A stretch of DNA of 35,990 nucleotides from Bacteroidota bacterium (GTDB lineage: Bacteria; Bacteroidota; Bacteroidia; Bacteroidales; Tenuifilaceae), in NCBI GenBank assembly GCA_029560875.1, contig JAKQKB010000063.1, forward strand, positions 1-35,990. Reading direction: 5' to 3'. Below the pieces are notes generated by a model. The model saw only the letters and a list, made by a program, of their open reading frames with translations. It searched no databases and was not told the DNA's origin. Both the position numbers and the translations under genes were made by a program. Shown one piece after another: positions 16,492 through 23,447 of the stretch. Numbering within the stretch: position 1 is the first letter of the stretch; each line of letters opens with the position of its first letter.

Positions 16492-17571
16492 ATGCTTTCA
16501 TCAATCAAAAAATACAGTTTCAGAAAATTTAGAGATTCAGAGACAAAACGGCACGAACTGAATTATTTGTTTTGGGAGTGCACTACACGATGTAATTTAA
16601 ATTGCCTGCATTGTGGAAGTGATTGCTCAAAAGATAGTTTGCATCGAGATATGCCTGCTGAGGATTTCTTTCAGGCAATTGACACAATTGAAAATATACC
16701 ACAAAACTTTACGGTTGTATTTACAGGCGGTGAACCTCTTTTACGAAAGGACATAGAACTTTGTGGAAAAGAACTACGAAAACGAGGTTTTAAATGGTCG
16801 ATAGTTTCAAATGGACATTTATACGATAAACAAAGACACATTTCATTACTAAATGCTGGAATAGGTGCATTGACAATTAGTTTAGACGGGCTTAAGGAAT
16901 CTCATAATTGGTTGAGAAATAATGAAAAGAGTTTCGATAAAGTAATAAATGCAATTGAATTGGCATCATCTTCCAATCGTATCAACTTCGATATTGTTAC
17001 TTGTGTTAACCAAAAGAATATCAATGAACTTGAACAAATCAGGGAATTATTGATTTCGAAAAATGTTAAGGCATGGAGATTATTTACAATTATTCCTATC
17101 GGTAGAGCGGCTCATAATCCCGATTTGTCGTTAGCTGACAATCAGTTTGTCCAATTAATGGATTTTATTTCAGAAACTCGAAAATCCAAAGGAATTGACG
17201 TTAAGTTTAGTTGTGAAGGCTATGTTGGAAAATACGAATTATTAGTAAGGGATTCGTACTTCTTTTGCAGAGCAGGAATTAATATTGGCTCGATTCTTAT
17301 TGACGGTTCAATTTCAGCCTGTCCCAATATTGACAGGTCTTTTTCGCAAGGAAATATTTACACGGACAATTTTTATAAGGTTTGGGAAAACCAATTTCAA
17401 CCATTTCGAAACAGAGAATGGACAAGAATCGGTCAATGTGAATTGTGCAAAGATTTTAAAGATTGCCAGGGAAATGGATTTCATAACTGGCATGGAGATA
17501 AGAAAAACGTATTAGTCTGTCATAATGAGAAAATAGAAAAACAACGAAATGCCAACATTTTGTATAAGTAA
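16492..17571 (+). CDS. cassette 9 radical SAM/SPASM enzyme of the rSAM/lipoprotein system
   Basis: A 359-residue radical SAM enzyme. The iron-sulfur CX3CX2C is C34, C38 and C41 in CTTRCNLNCLHCGSDC, followed by FTGGEPLLRKD (SAM motif) and SIVSNGHLYD. A SPASM-type C-terminal domain has many cysteines (FCRAG, SACPNIDRS, GQCELCKDFKDCQGNG, VCHNEK) that would bind auxiliary clusters. It starts immediately after the lipoprotein stop, so the two are co-translated. The pair fits the rSAM/lipoprotein family set (TIGR04133-type, from memory). SPASM enzymes usually modify peptides or proteins, so the upstream lipoprotein is a natural substrate candidate. The whole pair rides on one integron cassette. Confidence 0.85.
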   Translation: MLSSIKKYSFRKFRDSETKRHELNYLFWECTTRCNLNCLHCGSDCSKDSLHRDMPAEDFFQAIDTIENIPQNFTVVFTGGEPLLRKDIELCGKELRKRGFKWSIVSNGHLYDKQRHISLLNAGIGALTISLDGLKESHNWLRNNEKSFDKVINAIELASSSNRINFDIVTCVNQKNINELEQIRELLISKNVKAWRLFTIIPIGRAAHNPDLSLADNQFVQLMDFISETRKSKGIDVKFSCEGYVGKYELLVRDSYFFCRAGINIGSILIDGSISACPNIDRSFSQGNIYTDNFYKVWENQFQPFRNREWTRIGQCELCKDFKDCQGNGFHNWHGDKKNVLVCHNEKIEKQRNANILYK

Positions 17572-17683
17572 TGGCAGGAGTTGTATCAAGTATCAAAGGT
17601 TGTAACCCGCTCAAACTGCGTAGCGGTTTGAAAGTGAAGAAGCCCCCAATCCCCAACGTTTCATACACGCAACCGTTGTGCGG
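17570..17683 (+). other. attC9, terminal and degenerate
   Basis: R' GTTGTGC (17675-17681) is present, but where R'' should read AATGTCAAC (the complement of GTTGACATT opening cassette 9) the sequence is AATGGCAGG, so the AAC core is lost. The arms still show common spacing (GTTG..T..GTAT.AAA against TTTCATACACGCAAC). Probably a decayed site closing the array. Confidence 0.6.
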
Positions 17684-17796
17684 TCATTTCAGGACGACCC
17701 CGCCGCTAAGGATAATGTGAATAAAAACACGGCACCCTATGGCTTCAAATCCATGGTATAAGTTAGATTTCCCCCGCTACCCTGCGAGCCCCCTCG
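17675..17796 (+). repeat. array tail, inverted copy at 35517-35639
   Basis: From the last R' box (GTTGTGCGGTCATTTCA) through GCGAGCCCC this segment aligns, with scattered substitutions, to the reverse complement of 35517-35639. Both copies start exactly at the final R' box of a cassette array. No ORF lies in it. Confidence 0.85.
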
Positions 17797-18035
17797 TGAG
17801 GTGAATAACTAATAATGGTAAAGTGCAGAAGGAGTAGCCTATTGGTGCTTTACCTGCTGTTAAAGTGTATTTGAAAGGTCGCCGAAAGGTAAAACCGATT
17901 CGCCCGCCGGCGGAGAGCTTGGCGAAGGCAACCATGCGGCAGCAAAGGCGTGTATTTTTTTATTCACACACCGAACCAAACGAAGTGAATTGAGGTGAAA
18001 ACCTTAATTTTATAGGTCCGTTTACATGTATAAAA
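17797..18035. other. gene-free region between the array tail and the OmpA-like gene
   Basis: Holds a possible hairpin GGTAAAG/CTTTACC (near 17818-17855) and the right direct repeat described separately. No ORF is convincing. Confidence 0.5.
17894..17965 (+). repeat. right copy of the ~70-bp direct repeat flanking the array
   Basis: Same orientation as 3803-3873. Shared core GGCGAAGGCAACCATGCGGC followed by AGCAAAGG, then a T-rich TATTC end. It also contains CCCGCCGGCGGA, a form of the CCGCC/GGCGG hairpin units seen elsewhere in the window. Confidence 0.6.
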
Positions 18036-18041
18036 TTTATG

Positions 18042-18049
18042 TACATTTG
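18042..18049 (+). promoter_or_regulatory. -7 box of the OmpA-like gene
   Basis: TACATTTG matches TAnnTTTG, 23 bases before the ATG at 18073. Confidence 0.55.
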
Positions 18050-18072
18050 CTTTCAAATTAACCCCTTACCAG

Positions 18073-19104
18073 ATGTTTAGAATTTCATCGTTAACAAGTG
18101 CTTTATTTTTTAGCTTGGCTATCCTAGCTGCATGTGTGCCTGCCAAGGAATTTCAAGCGCTACAGGATAAGAATGCCAAGTGTGAGGAGGAGCGCGAAAA
18201 GCTGAGTACCGAAAACGAGGATTTAAGCTCCCGATCGGCCGAACTTCAGGCAAAGAATATTTTGCTGGAGGCAAAGGTAAGCACGCTGGCCTCCGATAGC
18301 GCAATATGCGCCGTTGAGCTGAGCAAAACAAGGGAGCAGCTGGCAACCCTTAACGAGCGCTACGCCGACCTGCAGAGTATTCAGGATGGGGTAATCTCCG
18401 GAAGTAAGGATGAAACAAGAAAGCTGCTGGCTCAAATTCAGAAGAACCAGGAGGAGCTTCAGCAGAAGGAGGATGCCCTGAAGGAGCTCGAGCGAAAGCT
18501 TTACCAGCGCAAGCTTGGTCTCGACCAGGTTCAGGCAAATCTCGACAAGATGAGCAAGGACCTTGAGGAAAGAAACGCCCGTCTGGTCGAGCTCGAACGA
18601 ATGCTTAACAGCAAGGACTCCCTAATGAACGCTCTTAGGAAAAAGGTTGCCGATGCGCTTTTTGGGTTTGAAGGCAAGGGGCTAACTGTTTCCATTCAAA
18701 ACGGCAAGGTTTACGTTTCGCTGGATGAGAAGCTGATGTTCAAATCGGGGCGTTACGAGATAGATGCCAAGGGGGCTGCTGCCATAAAACAGCTGGTGCC
18801 GGTGCTCGAGCAGAACACGGATATCAACATTATGGTTGAAGGTCATACCGACGATGTTCCCTACCGGGGAACGGGCGACCTGATGGATAACTGGGATTTG
18901 AGCGTTAAACGCGCTACAACCATTGTTAGGTTGCTGCTCAATGGAAGCAAAATTGATCCTGTTCGCGTAACCGCTGCCGGACGTAGCCATTTTTTACCTG
19001 TTGATAGGGCTAAAACTCCTGAGGCCAGGCAGAAAAACCGCCGAACTGAAATCATCCTTACACCAAAAATGGATGAAATATTAAAGCTACTCGAGGCCAA
19101 CTAG
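18073..19104 (+). CDS. OmpA-family peptidoglycan-binding lipoprotein with a coiled coil
   Basis: A 343-residue outer membrane lipoprotein. The signal ends SLAILAAC (Cys21). Residues about 35-190 are a long coiled coil rich in Glu, Lys and Leu (ERKLYQRKLGLDQVQANLDK). Residues about 215-340 form an OmpA C-terminal domain, with VEGHTDDVPYRG, NWDLSVKRATTIVRLLL, AAGRSHFLPVD and NRRTEI giving the peptidoglycan-binding site. It probably ties the outer membrane to the cell wall. A single gene with its own -7 box; moderate GC and housekeeping codon use contrast with the array to its left. Confidence 0.9.
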   Translation: MFRISSLTSALFFSLAILAACVPAKEFQALQDKNAKCEEEREKLSTENEDLSSRSAELQAKNILLEAKVSTLASDSAICAVELSKTREQLATLNERYADLQSIQDGVISGSKDETRKLLAQIQKNQEELQQKEDALKELERKLYQRKLGLDQVQANLDKMSKDLEERNARLVELERMLNSKDSLMNALRKKVADALFGFEGKGLTVSIQNGKVYVSLDEKLMFKSGRYEIDAKGAAAIKQLVPVLEQNTDINIMVEGHTDDVPYRGTGDLMDNWDLSVKRATTIVRLLLNGSKIDPVRVTAAGRSHFLPVDRAKTPEARQKNRRTEIILTPKMDEILKLLEAN

Positions 19105-19161
19105 ACAAAAGTTGCCTACACTCCGTTCAACCCTGAGGTTATAGGAGGTTTTTCGGCCTGT

Positions 19162-19193
19162 TTTTGCATAATCGGGCAATTGCCATAAATTTG
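19162..19193 (+). promoter_or_regulatory. ychF promoter
   Basis: TTTTG (19162-19166), 19 bases, TAAATTTG (19186-19193), then ATG at 19214: a textbook Bacteroidota -33/-7 pair. Confidence 0.7.
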
Positions 19194-19213
19194 TACCCAT
19201 TAAATCACCGTTT

Positions 19214-20311
19214 ATGGGTTTACAGTGTGGAATTATTGGGATAACCAATGTGGGGAAAACCACCATTTTCAACTGCATGTCGAGCACCAAGGCGGCTGCC
19301 AGCAGTTTTGCCTTTAGTGCCAGCAAGTCGAACATAAGCATCATTAATGTTCCCGATAGCCGGCTCTACGAGCTGGAAAAGTTTCAGCCCACCGAGCGCA
19401 TTGTTCACACTACAGTTGAGATTGTTGATATACCCGGGTTAGCCAAGGGGTCCAACAAGGGCGAAGGAGTTGGCAACAAGTTCCTGGCCGATATTCGCAA
19501 CTGTGATGCCCTCATACATGTTCTACGTTGCTTCGACGACCCCAACCTGCCCCACGTTGATGGGTCGGTTGACCCAGTTAGGGATATTGAAACGGTGAAC
19601 TTTGAGCTGCAGGTGCGCGATCTGGAGTCAATTGAGAAGAAGCTTCAGCGCCTCGAAAAGGCTGCCAAGGTTGGCGATAAGGAGGCCAAACAGGCTGCTG
19701 CCGTGCTTGGCGTGTACAAGAACCACCTGGAATCATTCCAGAATGCTGCTACGGCGCCTGTTGACGAACAGGACAAAAAGTATGTTGAAGACCTTTTCTT
19801 GCTGTCAACTAAACCTGTCATATACGTTTGCAACGTAGATGACCAATCGGCAGTAACAGGTAACCACTATGTTGACAAGGTGAGGGAATTCCTTAAAAAC
19901 GAGCAAACCGAAATACTGGTTATAGCCGGTAAGCTGGAAGCTGAAATTGCCGAACTCGAGAATGAGGATGATCGGTTGGCCTTCCTTTCCGATGTGGGAC
20001 TTACCGAACCCGGGGTAAACAAGCTTATCAGGGCCGCGTACTCCCTGCTCAACATGGAGACATTCTTTACCGTTGGACCAAAGGAAATTCGTGCATGGAC
20101 CATCAAGAAGGGAATGACGGCTCCTCAGGCTGCAGGGGTAATTCATTCCGACCTGGAGCGCGGGTTCATTCGTGCTGAGGTTATGAAGTATAACGATTTC
20201 ATAACCCTCGGTTCCGAGCAGGCCTGCAAGGAGAAGGGTAAACTTTTTGTTGAGGGCAAGAACTACGTTGTGGAGGATGGCGACATTCTGCATATAAGGT
20301 TTAACGTGTAG
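19214..20311 (+). CDS. ychF: redox-regulated ATPase YchF (Obg-family, OLA1-type)
   Basis: A 365-residue protein, the normal length for YchF. The P-loop is GITNVGKTT (residues 9-17), with switch-type DIPGLAKGSNKGEGVGNKFL, then NCDALIHVLRCF. A coiled-coil insertion follows (RDLESIEKKLQRLEKAAKVG). A C-terminal TGS domain ends in VEGKNYVVEDGDILHIRFNV. YchF hydrolyses ATP rather than GTP and binds ribosomes; it is linked to stress responses. It has its own promoter and stands alone here. Confidence 0.96.
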   Translation: MGLQCGIIGITNVGKTTIFNCMSSTKAAASSFAFSASKSNISIINVPDSRLYELEKFQPTERIVHTTVEIVDIPGLAKGSNKGEGVGNKFLADIRNCDALIHVLRCFDDPNLPHVDGSVDPVRDIETVNFELQVRDLESIEKKLQRLEKAAKVGDKEAKQAAAVLGVYKNHLESFQNAATAPVDEQDKKYVEDLFLLSTKPVIYVCNVDDQSAVTGNHYVDKVREFLKNEQTEILVIAGKLEAEIAELENEDDRLAFLSDVGLTEPGVNKLIRAAYSLLNMETFFTVGPKEIRAWTIKKGMTAPQAAGVIHSDLERGFIRAEVMKYNDFITLGSEQACKEKGKLFVEGKNYVVEDGDILHIRFNV

Positions 20312-20553
20312 CAGCCGGCTACATTGCTGAGCAATATTTTTCCTGAATCTTCTTATTAATCTGGTGCTAAACCATCATACTTTCAATGATGTTTTAGATT
20401 GTCCCTGTTTCCTCGAAATGTAGTTTATTGCCGCATAAATCTTCCATTCGACAGGTAAATTTTCTGTTCACTTTTCAAAACAATTACCTCCTAAGCTAAA
20501 GTAAAGGTTGAATTACACCATGCTTTTGCGCCGGTCTTTTTGGCCTGGCCCTT

Positions 20554-20805
20554 ATTTGGGATGTCGGACAAACACTACTACACTACCGGCAAGATGCAAG
20601 TTCTTGCACACGCCGGGTTGGGATGAAGTGGTAGCGAATGGCAGGGGTGTTACTGGTGGCTGCAAATCTAGGAGAAGCCATAAGCAAGGGCAGCGTGCAG
20701 ACGCACACAAATCCGCCGGTAGGCGGACAGGTTTGAACCCTGAGTAGTTAGACAAATGTTATAGTGAGCCAGCCGAACTACTCACTGTAACACCTGTCGA
20801 AGGGT
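20554..20805 (+). mobile_element. 5' fragment of a group II intron-like element
   Basis: About 190 bases from GTCGGACAAACACTACTACA are strongly similar to 22561-22750, including CGGCAAGATGCAAGTTCTTG and GAAGCCATAAGCAAGGGCA. Later pieces (GTGAGC, CACCTGT) match up to about 20805; then the similarity is lost and CCGCC repeat units follow. The catalytic 3' part is absent, so this is a dead 5' relic of the element at 22559. Confidence 0.6.
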
Positions 20806-20886
20806 GAATCCGCCAGTAGGCGGACAAGTTCCGTGAGAAAGCGGACAAGTTCTTGAATCTGAAATCCACCGGTAGGCGGACAAGTT
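20711..20886 (+). repeat. cluster of CCGCC(N)GTAGGCGG hairpin units
   Basis: Near-identical units ATCCGCCGGTAGGCGGACA (20711-), ATCCGCCAGTAGGCGGACA (20808-) and ATCCACCGGTAGGCGGACA (20864-), each followed by A/GGTT. A half unit GCGGACAAGTTC lies at 20841. Each unit can form a CCGCC/GGCGG hairpin. They occupy the end of the intron relic upstream of htrA. Confidence 0.75.
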
Positions 20887-20912
20887 TATCTTATCCTTTA
20901 CCCTGTTCATTT

Positions 20913-20949
20913 TGTCAGAAAATTTTCATAAAAATATGAAAAACTGACA
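20913..20949 (+). promoter_or_regulatory. imperfect palindrome upstream of htrA
   Basis: TGTCAG (20913-20918) and CTGACA (20944-20949), with inner TTTTCAT and ATGAAAA, form an imperfect inverted repeat about 95 bases before the htrA start. It may be an operator or hairpin in the promoter region. The regulator is unknown. Confidence 0.4.
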
Positions 20950-21043
20950 TACAGGAGGTTAACAAGTGTTAAGGAAAAGGTTAGGGCGGCTTAGGGTATA
21001 TTTTTTGATTGCTACTTTTACAAGAACTTAAAACGTTAAAGCT

Positions 21044-22498
21044 ATGAAAGGACAAAAAATTTTAATACCTATAGCTTCAGCCATTATTGGTGGTTTGGTA
21101 GCAGTGGGCATTTCGGAGGGCATCTATCAAAATAACCGGGTTAATGTTGCCACTGAGCGGGACAATAATGCTACAGTGCAGCTCACCCGGGTGTTTAGTG
21201 GAGCCGATTCAGCCTACACAGATTTTACGTGGGCAGCCGAAAAAACGGTTGATGCTGTGGTGCATGTAACCACATCGTACACCCAAACGCTCGACTACTC
21301 TTTCGGGAATCCCCTGTTCGACTTCTTTTTTGGGCCAAACGGATTCGATCAACGACGTCAAGTGCAGAGTTCCGGGTCGGGTGTAATTCTTACAAACGAC
21401 GGTTTTATCGTAACCAATAATCATGTGGTGGAAAATGCCGAGGATATTACCGTAGTTTTAAACGATAAGCGTAAATTTTCTGCAAAGGTTGTTGGAGCCG
21501 ACCCCAACACCGACATTGCCCTTCTTAAAATTGATGCCAAGGACCTTCCCACCATTCCTTTTGGTAATTCCGACGACATTAAGGTAGGGGAGTGGGTTTT
21601 GGCAATTGGCAACCCTTTCAACCTTAACTCAACGGTTACTGCAGGTATTGTAAGTGCTAAAGCTCGTAACATTCAAATACTTAGCAACAGGGAGTTTGCC
21701 ATTGAATCGTTCATTCAAACCGACGCAGCTGTTAACCCGGGCAATAGTGGTGGTGCGCTGGTTAACCTAAGGGGTGAGCTCATTGGCATTAATACCGCCA
21801 TTGCTTCCCGTACTGGCACATTTGCAGGGTATGCCTTTGCTGTTCCCTCATCAATAGTTAAAAAGGTGGTTACCGACTTAATAGAGTTTGGTGAGGTGCG
21901 GCGTGCTGTTATGGGTGTTCGAATCCAGGAGCTAACCGATGAGCTGGCTAAGGAAAAAGGCATTAAGGATATAAAAGGAGTGTATGTTGCCGATGTTGAA
22001 AAGAATGGTGCTGCCGATAAAGCAGGTATCAAAGCGGGCGATGTTATTCTTTCAATCAACAATGTTGATGTAAACAGCACTGCCCAGCTTCAGGAGCAAA
22101 TTAGCCGCTACCGGCCTGACCAACAGGTGGATGTTCTGGTAAACCGTGATAATACTAAGAAACATTACACCGTTACCCTTAGCAATCTGAAAAGCGAGAT
22201 GAAGTTTTCAAAGTCTGAAGATGCCTTCAGCAGTCTTGGTGCAACCTTTGCCGAGGTACCAGCCAAGCTGAAAAGGGATTTGGGCATAGACTATGGCCTT
22301 CAGGTTGTTGAGCTAGCCGATGGCAAGCTTAAGGATGGGGGCATTAGGCAAGGATTTATAATTACCCGTGTTAACCGAACACCGATAAGGAGTGAAGATG
22401 ATTTGAAGCGGGTGCTTAGCATTTCGTCCGGGGGTGTGCTGATTGAGGGTGTTTACCCCAACGGAACTGTTGGTTACTACGCAATTGGTGTAGATTAG
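21044..22498 (+). CDS. periplasmic serine protease/chaperone HtrA (DegP/DegQ family), Do type with two PDZ domains
   Basis: A 484-residue Do-family protease that degrades or refolds misfolded envelope proteins. The N-terminal signal anchor is residues 5-28 (ILIPIASAIIGGLVAVGISE). The trypsin-like domain has the full catalytic triad: H127 (NNHVVENAED), D157 (NTDIALLKID) and S235 (NPGNSGGALV). PDZ1 is at about residues 290-380 (GVYVADVEKNGAADKAGIKA) and PDZ2 near the C-terminus (GFIITRVNRTPIRSEDDLKR). It is followed by a strong terminator. Confidence 0.95.
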   Translation: MKGQKILIPIASAIIGGLVAVGISEGIYQNNRVNVATERDNNATVQLTRVFSGADSAYTDFTWAAEKTVDAVVHVTTSYTQTLDYSFGNPLFDFFFGPNGFDQRRQVQSSGSGVILTNDGFIVTNNHVVENAEDITVVLNDKRKFSAKVVGADPNTDIALLKIDAKDLPTIPFGNSDDIKVGEWVLAIGNPFNLNSTVTAGIVSAKARNIQILSNREFAIESFIQTDAAVNPGNSGGALVNLRGELIGINTAIASRTGTFAGYAFAVPSSIVKKVVTDLIEFGEVRRAVMGVRIQELTDELAKEKGIKDIKGVYVADVEKNGAADKAGIKAGDVILSINNVDVNSTAQLQEQISRYRPDQQVDVLVNRDNTKKHYTVTLSNLKSEMKFSKSEDAFSSLGATFAEVPAKLKRDLGIDYGLQVVELADGKLKDGGIRQGFIITRVNRTPIRSEDDLKRVLSISSGGVLIEGVYPNGTVGYYAIGVD

Positions 22499-22524
22499 AA
22501 CCAGGAAAATATCTTATAGGTTAT

Positions 22525-22551
22525 ATAAGGCCGCTTATCAAGCGGCCTTAT
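22525..22551 (+). terminator. htrA terminator
   Basis: A perfect 12-bp stem ATAAGGCCGCTT/AAGCGGCCTTAT with loop ATC. The intron-like element starts eight bases later. Confidence 0.85.
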
Positions 22552-22558
22552 TGGTATG

Positions 22559-23243
22559 GTGTGTCGGGCAAACACTACTACACTACACTACCGGCAAGAT
22601 GCAAGTTCTTGCACACGCCGGCTTGGGAGTAAGCGATAGCGAATAGCAGGGATGTTGCGGGTGGTTGCAAATCTGGAAGAAGCCATAAGCAAGGGCATCG
22701 TGCAGACGCACCGAAATCCGATAGAAGGCAGACAAGCGGAGGGTGAGCGAGCCATGGATTGCGAATAACCCGAAGGCCAACCGTAACCGGTTACAGAAAA
22801 TAAGGCAGCACCTGTTGAAGGCAGTACTGTTTATTCCGAGAGGTCTTGCAGGGCGCACCTACTGAGAGCACGAGCGGCAGCGATGCAGCTTTTACCCCGC
22901 AAGAAGTCAGCGGAGGCGATAGTAGTTTACTCAAGCCAGGCTAGGATGAAGGGCTGAATCTTTTAATGTGGGGGGGACGGTACAGAAGTAAACCCTATGG
23001 AGCGGAAGCAAGCTATAGGGTATCAGCTGGAGCCTTTTTCCGACAGCACCGGGAGCGCTGTACACCAGTGAAGCCGAAAGCGGAGCTGGGGGGAGTGAAG
23101 GTTCAGCAGGAGGGTTTAGCAGGCGTACAGCGACGAGCCTTGATGCACAATTTATGAGAGGTTACACGTTAAAAGGAACCGCCGTGCCCGCCGCAGGCGG
23201 AAGCCGGGTGGTGTGAGAGGGCGGGGGAGTAATCCCCTCATAC
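22559..23243 (+). mobile_element. ORF-less group II intron-like element, class C-like insertion site
   Basis: Starts with GTGTG, which fits the group II 5' end GTGYG, eight bases after the htrA terminator hairpin. The segment AAGAAGTCAGCGGAGGCGAT, followed by GAAGGGCTGAATCTTTTAATG, resembles the stretch that in Bacteroidota introns leads into the reverse transcriptase gene. Here no RT follows. The 3' end GGAACCGCCGTG...GGGTGGTGTGAGAGG resembles domain V, and GGGGGAGTAATCCCCTCATAC fits a domain VI hairpin with the intron 3' end. The tip of domain V seems replaced by a CCGCCGCAGGCGG unit. Probably a non-autonomous, perhaps inactive intron. The class and domain calls rest on recalled motifs. Confidence 0.6.
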
Positions 23244-23316
23244 GAAAACATTTGGTTTCTTAGCTATCGTCTAAAAGCGGAAGATTTACTACTTTTGTTT
23301 TCCTTTTCAAATTTTT

Positions 23317-23430
23317 ATGTATTTCATTCAGGAGGAGTTGCATTGGCGGAAAGCCTGGGTCTTATTATGCCTCCTGTTGGAAATCAGTTTTTTCCAGCTG
23401 CTATGGGTAGTCGTGCATTGGTGGTATTAA
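23317..23430 (+). CDS. possible tiny membrane protein (37 residues)
   Basis: ATG 23317 to TAA 23430. The start MYFIQEELHWRKAW is followed by a membrane helix (VLLCLLLEISFFQLLWVVV) and ends HWWY. It lies 17 bases before the next gene, so the two may be co-transcribed. It could also be the N-terminal relic of a larger membrane protein. No family is recognised and it is short enough to be chance. Confidence 0.35.
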   Translation: MYFIQEELHWRKAWVLLCLLLEISFFQLLWVVVHWWY

Positions 23431-23447
23431 TAAAAAGGTATTAAGAA

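Larger units (their letters stand above)
4294..17681 (+). mobile_element. integron gene-cassette array lacking an integrase (CALIN), nine cassettes
   Basis: Nine units run from one GTT opening box to the next: 4295-6512, 6513-7590, 7591-10834, 10835-12450, 12451-13250, 13251-14525, 14526-15169, 15170-16062 and 16063-17675. Most close with an R'' box ending in AAC that is the reverse complement of the bases after the unit's own opening GTT: GTTAGGCAAC/GTTGCCTAAC, GTTGTGTGCC/GGCACACAAC, GTTACCGCC/GGCGGTAAC, GTTACCTGC/GCAGGTAAC, GTTAGCACC/GGTGCTAAC. That is the signature of cassettes that insert by attC recombination. All genes are on the plus strand. No tyrosine recombinase is seen in the window, so mobility would depend on an integrase elsewhere. 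Confidence 0.88.

Noticed and set aside
19805..20293. Minus-strand open frame of 162 codons
   Set aside because: It mirrors the ychF coding sequence, including the conserved TGS domain, and has no protein features of its own.
20700..20760. tRNA-like GGTTTGAACCC segment
   Set aside because: No acceptor stem, anticodon arm or D arm can be drawn around it; it belongs to the repeat/intron relic.
22966..23157. 63-codon frame inside the intron-like element
   Set aside because: It begins where an RT gene would, but the product has no RT motif and matches non-coding intron sequence; probably chance.
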